NCBI GenBank assembly: GCA_946406115.1
Contig: OX291542.1
Span: 23,323,321-23,387,320 of the forward strand
Length of the DNA stretch: 64,000 nucleotides
Direction of reading: 5' to 3'
Source of the DNA: Apoda limacodes
Lineage: Eukaryota; Arthropoda; Insecta; Lepidoptera; Limacodidae
Shown here: positions 36,569 to 46,700 of the stretch, piece by piece
Layout: the number at the start of each line of letters is the position of its first letter
Position numbering within the stretch: the stretch's first letter is position 1
The notes under the pieces: generated by a model
Database searches by the model: none
Seen by the model: the letters and a program-made list of their open reading frames with translations, nothing else
Told to the model about the DNA's origin: nothing
Position numbers and translations under genes: made by a program

Positions 36569-38416
36569 CTAAGGTTTTGGAGCTACCCTGCGGAGGGCGG
36601 CAAAGAAATCGCGATGCTTAGCCATGAAGCTGAGCATTTGAGTGAAATCGGTGATCTGTACGTATTCGGCGTACACGATCTCGAAATTGGCCGCGTCGAA
36701 GGCCCAAGAAATCTCGGCGAGAATGCCGAGGTGCTGCTGCTGCTCGGCCGTGTGAACGGCGTTGCAGGGCAGCGCGAAAGAGGGGCGCGGGGGGGCAAGG
36801 CGCGTATGCGCTAGAGGTGCGGGAGCACTTCTCATAGGCGCTGGACGCGGAATGTCCCGAGACATGAGAGGGGCGGGGTAGGGAATACCCGTAACTGAGA
36901 CGGGCCCGGGGAGAGTAGACAAAAGTTTGTCTGTCTCCTTTGATTTGGACGCGACGACTAGCGCTGGAGGACGGCTCCAGGCGTTGACAGCGGGGAGAGG
37001 TGCAGGCACGAGCGGAGCCTGTTGGCGGGGGGCGGGGGGACGCGATTTACCCTGTTTGGGTTTACGCGAGCTCTGTTTGGGAGCTTTGGGGCACCCGCGG
37101 TAATTCGCTGGGTGGCCTTCACTCCCACAGAGTACGCAAGCGACCGGGTCGGATGCGTTAGAGCGATCGCGATCACAGTCCGGAGTGGCGTGATCGCGTA
37201 AACATTTGACGCAGCGCGGTCTGCGTCTGCAGTTGCGCTGCGCGTGGCCATATAGCTGGCATCTGTGGCATTGGCTAGGGTTCGACCGCTTGTGCGGAGT
37301 CTCGACCCTGATGCCTTTGAGGCTGCAAACATCTTTAATATTAAAGATGGCTTTGCCTTCTGTTGTCAGGTCTAGTACAACGAGCACCATGTCGTAGCAC
37401 TCGGACTTATTACGGCCATTGTACATGCGATGTACTTCCCGTACGGGGAGGCCTTGGACGATGAGGTCGTCCTGCACAGTCTTTGTGGAGAATTCCTTAG
37501 GAACTCCCCTTATGACTGCGCGGAGAACGCGTTCCTCGGCCAGCGAGTAAGTATGGTATTCATACTTTTGGGCCGTGAGGAAAGCCGTCAGATTTCGGAA
37601 ATCTGACGGTGTCGGGACCTGTACTTTGATGCCGCGCTCGGCATCATTGCGGGCGTGCGTATAATTGATCCGCTTAGCCTTCATAGCGTTAGCAATGTTC
37701 GGCCAGGCCCCTTTGTCTTTGATGACAATGGGCGGCGGAGATTTCTCCTTCCGTCCCGAAGTGGGACAGTCGGACTGCGAAGAGGTGGCGGCGGGGGGGG
37801 TTGTGTCCATGGCGGCTGGCTCAGGGCTGGCCGCCGAGGTGGACGGGGACGGAGACGGGGGAGCGCTAGGCGCTTTGAGGCGTTTAGCCTCTGAATCGGA
37901 GGGAGGAGGAGTAGAAGACTCCAGAGCGGATGCCGCCGAAGCCTTTTTTAAATTAGCGGACATCTTCCGCTTCTTCCCCTTTTTGGTCCCCAGGCCAACC
38001 ACTTTGAAGCCTTCGTCGTCCTCGGACAACGCCGACTCAGCGGACATTACGGCTGCTGGAGACCGGGGTGCGGTTTCGGAGGTTGCGGGGGGCGGGGTAG
38101 CGAGTGACCGGGAAATGGTCTCATCGGCTACCGGAGTGGGAGGGCGAATGGGCGCAGGGGCCCGAAGAGCGCGGCGAGCGAGACGCGGGTCGCGGTTGCG
38201 GGGTTCGCGGGAGAGAGAGCGCGAACGATTGCGCGAGCGAGAGCGCGGAGTCGAACGCGGTGAGACGGACGGGGGGGGCGCGGTTGTGCTGGACGCAGTG
38301 AGGGCAGGCCCCAACGCCGTGAAGATGGCGTGGGCCAGCTCTGGGCGATCGCGAACAAGATTTTGCACGATTGCCCCTAGCTGGTCCGGGGACAAGCCGA
38401 TGAGTTGCTCGGCCAT
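36569..38416 (-). CDS. Jockey ORF1 (gag-like nucleocapsid protein), intact
   Basis: 615 codons, starting MAEQLIGLSPDQLGAIVQNL. ORF1 proteins bind element RNA and form the ribonucleoprotein. The N-terminal third is rich in Ser, Pro, Arg and Ala with SRSRNRSRSLSRE repeats. A PRE_C2HC-type region follows (YSLAEERVLRAVIRGVPKEF). Three zinc knuckles lie at about residues 383-442: CHRCQLYGHAQRNC, CVKCLRDHATPDC and CVLCGSEGHPANYRGC. The C-terminus is Pro-rich and ends HRDFFAALRRVAPKP. No stop or frameshift. The copy at 60937-62705 aligns through most of its length but is broken. The long antisense frame at 37665-38438 is a shadow of codon bias. Confidence 0.93.
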   Translation of the reverse strand: MAEQLIGLSPDQLGAIVQNLVRDRPELAHAIFTALGPALTASSTTAPPPSVSPRSTPRSRSRNRSRSLSREPRNRDPRLARRALRAPAPIRPPTPVADETISRSLATPPPATSETAPRSPAAVMSAESALSEDDEGFKVVGLGTKKGKKRKMSANLKKASAASALESSTPPPSDSEAKRLKAPSAPPSPSPSTSAASPEPAAMDTTPPAATSSQSDCPTSGRKEKSPPPIVIKDKGAWPNIANAMKAKRINYTHARNDAERGIKVQVPTPSDFRNLTAFLTAQKYEYHTYSLAEERVLRAVIRGVPKEFSTKTVQDDLIVQGLPVREVHRMYNGRNKSECYDMVLVVLDLTTEGKAIFNIKDVCSLKGIRVETPHKRSNPSQCHRCQLYGHAQRNCRRRPRCVKCLRDHATPDCDRDRSNASDPVACVLCGSEGHPANYRGCPKAPKQSSRKPKQGKSRPPAPRQQAPLVPAPLPAVNAWSRPPALVVASKSKETDKLLSTLPGPVSVTGIPYPAPLMSRDIPRPAPMRSAPAPLAHTRLAPPRPSFALPCNAVHTAEQQQHLGILAEISWAFDAANFEIVYAEYVQITDFTQMLSFMAKHRDFFAALRRVAPKP

Positions 38417-39196
38417 CGCGGGAGTGACCGAGGTGTAGATTTTTTGTGTGCCTAGTGACTCCCCACCATTGCTGGCGAGGAGCAGGAATACCTAAAATGT
38501 GGCCAGGCGCCCCGCAGTGCTACGGATTGCCTGGTGTGTACCTAACTCCTACTCCTACGGCCGGGGTTACGTTGTCACCGTTAGGTTTCCCCCCAGCAAC
38601 GAGACGTGATTTAACGAAGAAACGTTAGGTAGACCGCAACTCTGAAAAGAGCTATACGATCTCACCCACCAGCCCTTGAGCACTCGGAACTGGATTTCTA
38701 CAAACTAAAACGCAATCGACACTTAAAACGCGTAAATGCACGGAGCGGCGAACCGCTGAAGCGGAAATACTACGCTAGCGATTTAACACAAAGCCGGACT
38801 CAGACCGGGCGAACCGGTAACAGTCAAAGAGGCAAGCGAGGGTCACCGCTATGCGTAGTAGTTCCGCGACTACGAGAACACACACTCACGCACAAAAACA
38901 CACAGTATCGCTTCGATAAACACTCGGTTATGGGCGCGTTGAAGAACGCACAAACACACCCAGCGCGGGCCGAGAGCGATTTCCCAGCCAATACACACTG
39001 CCGAGCAGCGCTTCAACACACAGGCCGATTTTCCAAGAATTGCGGGCAATAAACCAAACAACAATTCGAGGTCGTCAGCGCTGAGGCAAAACACCACCCA
39101 GGAATGCGCACCAACTGAGTCACCACACACGGAGCACACTGAGAGCACTTGACGCTCGAAAACACGACCGCACGACACGAGAGTCGAATCGGGAAT
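38417..39196 (-). promoter_or_regulatory. Jockey 5' UTR with presumed internal promoter (copy A)
   Basis: 780 bp between the element's 5' end (39196) and the ORF1 ATG. It is GC-rich against AT-rich flanks and closely related to 60187-60936 and to the fragment 50692-50865. LINEs of this type use an internal promoter that starts at the first base of the element; I infer that here. No open frame is shared between the copies, so the small ORFs in it are not genes. Confidence 0.7.
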
Positions 39197-39733
39197 GAGT
39201 TCGAATTGTTAATTATGAAAGTAGTCATTAAATCATAATAATTCTAAATAGCGCGTTCTAGCTTAGTGTCAATAACTGTACAACACCATCTGTTGATATT
39301 ATTTAGATTTTTCTTAGAAAGGATTAAATTCTTGATTTTAAAGAAGTCCATCTTTTTTACTGAAATAAAACTAAATCTTAAAATAAGCATATTTATCTTA
39401 AAATTACAAAAAAAATTCTAAGGATAATGTAGTATCAGAAACAGACAGGTGGCAATTTTATAACATAAATATATTTTTAATCTGAGAAAATATATTTTTG
39501 GAATAACTAAATATTTTGAGAAAGTACTCAGTCTTGTAAAGAGAAATCCTTTTTATCTTTGCATATATGTAATTATATGAGTCAGATGTTAATAAGTAAA
39601 ATAATTTCAAAACATTAAGCCATATAATACCATTATTATTTTAAAAATTAATATAAAACATTTTTTTTTAAAAACAAAACAAGAATGAATAGAAAATCAA
39701 TGAAAAAAAAATCAAAAAAGACAAAAAAAAGTA
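39197..39733. other. Intergenic, no gene recognised
   Basis: Very AT-rich sequence; a CACCATCTGTTGAT motif near 39280-39295 is the only recognisable repeat word. Confidence 0.5.
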
Positions 39734-39873
39734 TTACAATGAGTCATCGGCACACATTTTTGTAAACAATTTGTGTCTAAATTTATTTAAGGAGTTATTA
39801 AACAAGTCTACACCATTAAGTTTATTATTATATGTATTGATACAGCGATCGAAATAATCATTTTGAGTGTAAT
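39734..39873 (-). pseudogene. Possible LINE C-terminal relic
   Basis: A short minus-strand reading, YFDRCINTYNNKLNGVDL then NNSLNKFRHKLFT, ends at a stop at 39734. It resembles the final tYNkLP...SLxxFKxxL motif that closes many LINE reverse transcriptases. Only about 45 residues survive, so the assignment is tentative. Confidence 0.35.
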
Positions 39874-40142
39874 TTTTATGTAGTTGAGGTGGTACAAATG
39901 CATTTACTTAACCTAGCTTAAGAGATAAAATTAACTTTTGATAATAGAATTGAAGAATCTATTTTAAAATTTAAAAGTTTGTAGGGGAATATTGTATCAA
40001 ATTTTATTCAGCGATTACTGAGTGTGATTAAATTAAGACTATTTAAAACGTCTTAGCTACAGTCCGTAAGAATTCCTATCCAGTGAGGATGTTATTAATT
40101 TTGTGTTGATACGCAGCCGAGGACAGTCCTACCAACAGGACC

Positions 40143-40354
40143 TTTTTTTTTCTGTATGACTAGTAAAGTGTGGCTGATGCAGCCATTACTGCTCCACCGG
40201 ACTTTTGGGGCGAGACTCTGAAGGAGTCTCAGCCCATGTAGCGCTAAACGCCAAAGAACTCCCCGCGGGGGGAGCCTCAGCTTGGGTTGTCGCTCTTGGT
40301 GTCGTCCCTTCAAGGTGTCTGCGCCACGAGGGGAGTTATCCATTACGCGATCAG
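40143..40354 (-). mobile_element. 5'-truncated Jockey 3' end with 12-bp target-site duplication
   Basis: Poly-T from 40143, then TGATGCAGCCATTACTGCTC and CCGGACTTTTGGGGCGAGAC, as in copy A at 33990-34030, continuing to about 40347. ACCAACAGGACC occurs at 40131-40142 and again at 40355-40366, immediately flanking the fragment. This is the signature of target-primed reverse transcription with strong 5' truncation (only about 0.2 kb inserted). Confidence 0.93.
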
Positions 40355-40397
40355 ACCAACAGGACCGATGTACACTCCGTGGTCGTGCGGCTCGTGA

Positions 40398-40574
40398 TTA
40401 CCCTATTTGCCAGACCTCGCTTCCAGTAACTTTTACCTATTTCCTTGGCTCAAGAAACACCTCCGAGGCAAAAACATTGACGACGATAGCAAGGTGATGA
40501 CTGATGTAATGGCGTTTTTGGAGGGTCAAGGCAAAGAATTTTTTTCAAATGGGTTTATAAAAAAGATGGACTAA
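40398..40574 (+). pseudogene. mariner transposase C-terminal relic with Asp-to-Asn at the third catalytic site
   Basis: Fifty-eight codons read YLPDLASSNFYLFPWL, then KKHLRGKNIDDDSKVMTDVM, then FLEGQGKEFFSNGFIKKMD and stop at 40574. This matches the mariner YSPDLAPSD...HLRGK...FLEEQ..EFF..GI region. The serine-aspartate of the DD34D third catalytic position is SN here (codon 40428-40430). An in-frame stop directly precedes 40398. The rest of the transposase is absent. Confidence 0.85.
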
Positions 40575-40628
40575 GTGTATTATTGACTTGCAAGGAGACA
40601 GAATGTTCATTACATAAATGTTTGTCTT

Positions 40629-40690
40629 GTGCCGGAATTGAACTTACGCCTCTTGATTCAGCGGTCGGTACCCCTGAGCCCTGGAACGAA
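40629..40690 (-). repeat. tRNA-like sequence, probable SINE head
   Basis: On the minus strand GGCTCAGGGGTACCGACCGC resembles a Pol III A box and AGTTCAATTCC a B box, spaced about as in a tRNA. The flanks do not form a convincing acceptor stem, so a tRNA-derived SINE fragment is likelier than a functional tRNA. Confidence 0.4.
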
Positions 40691-40754
40691 TAAACTAGGG
40701 TAATTGAAAATAAAATAAAAGTAGTAGGTAGGTATTAAATGCAAAGAAATGTAT

Positions 40755-43700
40755 TCAAAGATGATTTAATTCATCAAGTAAGCTTTTACATTTGTCCCTT
40801 AATGTTTTAACAGCTTCTATAAATATAGCATAGGGTGGCATAGCTCCCACCGACTCCACGTTAACTGAAAAAGAAATAAAAATATGTAAGTAAAGGTGTT
40901 TTCAATAATACATACCTTATCTAAAAACTGACTGCTAAATTCTTAAAGCTACTCGAACACATTGCCAGCTATAACTTACATTATTTGTATCGAAGGGGAA
41001 ATCTTTAAAAGATACCAGGTCTCATGGGGTGAGAAATCAGGTTATGTGAGATTTCTACTTACTAAAACCCTCTTACTGCCCAACTTCCGTGCGTTAAGGG
41101 TAGTTCCGATATTTCCAATAAAATGCACCAGTATAGCCCAAATTTGTACCCGGAACTACAGGGCTTAGCTTACTGTACCTACGTGGTACTTACTGAGTGT
41201 GGTCATTCATTTGTGACGCACATTTCCGTTATATTAAAGTGATATTAGATTCCGCCCCCTATTTTCCACTGTTCTATAAAAATTTGCACTTTGTCATACT
41301 CTGTGTGCAACTAAGTTGATGATTCCAGAATCCCAGTGGTGAATAACTATATTTGTTTATTATAAAGTGTATGAGTAAAAAAGTAGTTAACATGTATGTA
41401 TGTTTGTTTTTTTCGTGCCCGCATATCTCCTTGCTACACAACATATTTTTTTATGATTACAAGTGTTACTAGCTGTTTTAAATTCCAAACTAAAGTTATG
41501 GCAGCTGTGCAAGGAGATAATACTGGCAATATTCTAATTGGTCATTAATTGAAAACGATAAATATACAATGACCATACAGAAAACTTACATATAAAATGG
41601 TCTCGTATTCTGCTCAACACAACAGCATCCTTAATTTCGTCATATCGAAAAACATTCCTACTGCACGTATCATATCTTGCTTCGCGGACGTATGCTTTGC
41701 CTTCGGAATCCAGTCCGATAACTCCTGGGGAAAAGCAGCTCTGGAGCAAAGAGGCTTCACTTCCATGAACTTCTCGAGTCAATGTGATTTCTGGCAGTAA
41801 CCGATATGACGCTGTCGCTGTAATAGTATCAAAAAGGCCGGTGTTAAGTTAATAGTAGAGGAATTAAGGCACGAAATTAATTAAGTATATTAAGTGTAAT
41901 AAAAGTTGTATAAAAAAGATGATCGGCTAGAAATTATTATCTTGGGGGTTTTCGGGGTCGCTGATTACTTATTCGTGAGATCGTGAATAATGGTAAAATC
42001 AAGCCCAGTAAGAGGGTGCGTAAACCAAAATCTATAGCATATTATAGAAATTTTCATTGTATTTGTAATCAGTAACCCAATAACCCTAAGATAATAAACT
42101 AAGATAATAATTTCAAGCTATTTTAATGATAACTTTAAACAGGGTTAAATTAACCTCTTTACCACAGAGGCTTTCCCAAAAAATCTAAAGGCATTTTTTA
42201 TTTATTCAAAATGAAATAAATGCAAGCAAAAAGTTTCATTTAATTTAGTACCTACTATTAGACAAAATTTCGAGGTTGGGGCCTTTTTTCCTCCATTATA
42301 AGCGTACAACTACATTGTTTATTAGCTTATGTCTGCAATTTCGTTCACGGAGTGAAATCCAACATTGAGGTTTGTCCTCAATTGAAAATTATTTTCTAAT
42401 TCCTTAGTCTGTGCTATTTCTGGGATGAAAAACATTATACGAGCTAATCCAGTTTATTATGATGTCTACTTACCAAATTCCATTTAATAAATCAATTCAG
42501 AATTAACTTTTAAAATAAAAAATTGTTTCACTTTCATTATATTAAACTATTTGGCGCAGCCGTACTCAATCGAGTACAGTTAAACAGTTGAAGGTAGAGT
42601 GTAATTGTAAAGAGTAACAGCTATCATTCACGACTTTTTTTAAACACTTTAGCTGGTTTATTAAACAATTTACATTTTTTAAGCACGATAGCTCGTTTAT
42701 TAAACAATATACATTTTATGTGGGTATCTGAATTTTCCTTTTACTATATTCACTAACAATAAGAAAATACATATGTCATCAACACAACTTATTTGGCTTT
42801 CATTTTGAGGTTAATGGGTTAATAGAACACAACAAAATTTGACAGCCCTAAAGTATTTTGAGTTAAACACGTGAACAGTCGCCAGTAGGTATATAAGATG
42901 ATATACTACCTACTCAGAGTGCCAAGTGTGAGTTTTTACTATCATAGTTATAAAGCAGCGCTCCGAACGGTCTTATTCAGTTATTTTATCACATAGATCT
43001 GTTATCGAATACCCAGCGATTAAAGACAACTTACACCATCCAGTCTGAAAATATGTATAGACGGTCTACAAAATCATAAGTCTCCGTACCTAGTGTTTTT
43101 ATGTAAGTACACATATAGTGTATGAGTATTTACGTAGTTTATCATTTGCATACTTAATGTCAGATTTGCCATGTATAGCACGGACGCTAAGCAGGAAGAA
43201 TTTCGTTCAATGACCGGTCTCTATGACAGAGGTCATCGAATCTATGCGAGTGCGACGGCAAATAATTATGCGCGTGCAACAGAGACAAATAGTGACCGGT
43301 CATTGAACGAAATTCTTCCTTCCTAGCGTCCATGCTATAGTTACTTACACATACACTTGTATTCATTGTGGTATTTTAGGACGTGCCAAGATTTTGTACC
43401 ACAGTAATGTGAATTTAGTTCAAACCCGGTTTTTCATTCTTTTTAATAAAGAAAAACAAATGCAGCTTACCGACAGGGGAAAATTTGGCATGATCCTTTC
43501 CAATGCCTTTAACAGCCACCAATTGGAGATCCAAGACGTGGCCTGGTCTCATTTTAGATATTAGGATATCGCCATGCACAGGTCCTACGTCAGCTTCCTT
43601 GTGGACTGACCCTTGGTTCCCAATTGGATTCCATTTTATTTGTGATGAATAAACTAAATTATATAAAATCGTTGTTAGGAATTCTGTCGTTCAGAAGAAA

Positions 43701-46700
43701 AAAATGGTGAAAGGGAACCATTTTGATAAAACTTCGGGTCCGTACGCCGCATATCTCGGCAAAAATAAACGCTAACGCTAAAATTTGGTAGTTGTATAAC
43801 TAACCAACCCAAACCTATCAACAAAGCATGGAAATAACTTTGTAGTTATTGTGCTAAATGAGGTCTTAAATGAGGGTTTAATATCTAAAAGTATGTTTAC
43901 CACGATAAGTAGGGTGTTATATGAACGGAATTTGTTTAAATACATCAAAACCGTTTTATTTAGAATTTTATGCCAATGAAAACATATAAGTTTTAATATT
44001 TACGCGTTCTATTACTAATTTAAAAATACTCAAACGGGATTAAACGCTTCGTTATTTGGCAAAATACCTTTTTCCTGACGTTTCGGCTGGGTTACAGCAG
44101 CCTTGGTCACGGGTATAATGGCGGTCCGCGGTGTCTTCGGCTTCGAGTGGAGGCGTCGTGTTGAACTACCCTCACTTACCTTTATAATTGTCAAAATCAC
44201 TACAAACAACACTAACGGTGTCCTCAGGTGCGTTCGTTGGTGTAACTCGAGAGCTATATTTTCCTATGACAGGATTCCATGCAGGCAACAGTTTGTATCC
44301 ATCCTCACGATTGAAGTTCTCATGCTTTTTTATTTCAATCGCTTTGCGTATTTTGCCAAATAACGACGCGTTTAATCCCGTTTTATTGTTTTTAAATGAA
44401 AACATAGTTTTGTAATAACCTAAGAAAGAATAGACGAGCATACTTGTATAAGCACCACGAAAACTATAATTAACACATTTTGATGTATTAATGTTTATAA
44501 TTTATTAAGTCTTTTTGATGCATTGACCAATGTTACCGCACACTTTGTTAATAAACTAGCTTTTGCTCGAGGCTCCGCTTGCGTTAAATCCGGCGTGGGA
44601 TTCCTACGGCAGCTCCGTAATTAGTTATGAAGGTTTGCTATAGCTATGGGAATCCGGTTATAGATTCCTGCGAGAACTTTTAAAATTTTCTTAATATATG
44701 AGTTAATTCAGGGTAAGCATAAGCTTTCTCTATTCTAAATTTTATCCAAATCGGTTTAGTTGTTGAGGCGTGAAGTAGAAACATACACACTCACAAATTA
44801 TCGCATTTATTATCCCTTTTCCAAACAATATTGTCAGCAAACGAACTTTAGAATTGTTTTAAGATTTTACTAGCGCCGAATTCGGTCATCATCGTGAAAG
44901 CTCCTTAGTGCTTTGAGAAAAAAATATTTTATGTCTTTCTCGGGGCCTCGCCAGCTACACCCGTGCCAAAACTCATGTCACCCCGTTGCAATGTAAAGGA
45001 AAAGTGTCCACTGCAGAAAGATTGATTGCTTTAGGACCTCTCGATGGAGTTAAAATTATTCTATGTCTATCCTTGTTCCTTCAGCTATCTCTGTGGCAAA
45101 AATCAAGATACCCTCTTGCTCCATTGCTATGTGAAAAAATACTTTTCCATGGTATAACCCAAAACAAATCTGTTCTCATGGTATCTCTCTGCCCGAATAA
45201 AACCTATTATATGTTCTTTTCAGGTGGACCAAATATCTATGTGCCAAAAATCAGGTCAATCCATTCCTGTGTTGTAACATGAAGGAATAGTGCCCCTCAG
45301 AATAATCCGCGACAAAAACTAATTCCGTGGGAGCTCTTTATCAGGGCATTCTTATCTTTATCAAAGGATAGCTATATCTGAGCCGAAAATCTAGATATTT
45401 AGGAGCTTCGTAACGGCGATAAGAAAGAAAATAATTGAAATATGCGAATAATATGTTCTCATGGGATATCTCGATCGTATCCTGTATCTATCTCCATAAT
45501 TTCACCTATATCTGTGCCAAAATGCTCGCCTTAGGGTGCTCCTATACGGCACTAATGAATAAAATATTCAAAATATGCGTAAAGAAATGTAAAAAAAGTT
45601 CCCGTTTTCTACATTTATATCATTTCAGTTCAATCTGTGCCAAAAATCTTGCCATTTGGGTGCTCCGTTTTGGTTGCGGTACGGCGCGAATTAATAAAGT
45701 ATTTAAAATGTGCGTAAAAATGTTCTTGTGGAACTCTTAATTAGAACTCGGAAATAAAACTCACTCGCAGGTTCATAAACTATGTATATATATATAGATA
45801 TATAATCTGAATCTTGAAAACGGCTCCGACGATTTTTATGAAATTTAGTATGCAGCGGGTTTGGGGGGACAATAAATCGATTTAGCTAGGTTTCATTTTT
45901 AGAAAACGTCATTTTATCCTTGTTTTCAGGCAGTGATAAACTGAAAAGTATGACTTTTCCTGACATCTATTGGCGAGTAGTAATGAGCAACACTAAAGCT
46001 ATTTGACAATTGGTGGCGTTATTAAGCAACGCTTAAGCTACTTGACAATAGATGGCGCTGTTTAAAAAAACCGAGCACAGCTGGGTCCCCAGGCACTAAC
46101 TAATTAACTAGTAGCTAAAAATATTTTCGTACATGTGAGCGAAACTACAAGTGCTTGCTCTCACTAACAGTGGTAACAAAATATTATTATTAGTCTAGTA
46201 AACACTAAGTAGATGACTTACCATTATGATTTTCATAAAGGTCTTCTGCTCTATATGAGTCTTTTGGCTGAGAGGGGTTGTTAGTGCATTCAACTTTAAG
46301 AGTAAACTCTAATGTATCAAACTCGGTTCCTTCTGTTGAATCTGCAATATGCACATTAATTAAAGTAAAGTTGAATTGAGGATCATAAATTTGTTACTAT
46401 TTGTAGTTTGTTTGTAAAGTGATTTCAAGTTTTGTGTCCATGGCAAATGGCCACCATTAAACATGGATATTTTATGCATTGTGATTGTTTTTTGCCACAA
46501 CAGATGACCTTTGTAATATATTTGACATACAACTTTGAGGATAAGTGACGTTATGATATATTGGATTTCTAATTATCAATATAAATAAATAATTTCATAC
46601 CACAGACACAGTCAAAGGATTAACCTCCAGCCAGCAATTGAACCTGCAACCCTAAGATTCTGTCTTAGTGTTCTACTATTGAGCTATCAAGCTAAGCATT

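Larger units (their letters stand above)
33940..39196 (-). mobile_element. Jockey-clade non-LTR retrotransposon, near full length (copy A)
   Basis: A 5.26-kb minus-strand element. Poly-T at 33940-33966 is its poly-A tail; its 5' end ATTCCCGATTCGACT (ending at 39196) matches the 5' ends of two other copies (50865 and 60187). It holds a 0.78-kb 5' UTR, an intact ORF1, an intact endonuclease and a 3' RT half. The N-terminal RT is deleted near 35400-35412. GTTCGA occurs next to both ends (33934-33939 and 39199-39204) and may be the target duplication, though 2 bp lie between it and the 5' end. CpG and GC content are far above the flanks. The three-knuckle gag with GHPANYRGC points to Jockey. Confidence 0.93.

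Noticed and set aside
37665..38438. A 257-codon plus-strand open frame antisense to Jockey ORF1
   Set aside because: It is a mirror of the GC-rich ORF1 codon pattern, with low-complexity Gly/Arg/Glu composition and no motif; ORF1 on the other strand is clearly the real gene.
46622..46690. Possible functional tRNA gene
   Set aside because: Anticodon loop lacks U33 and the acceptor stem does not pair; better explained as a SINE or tRNA pseudogene.
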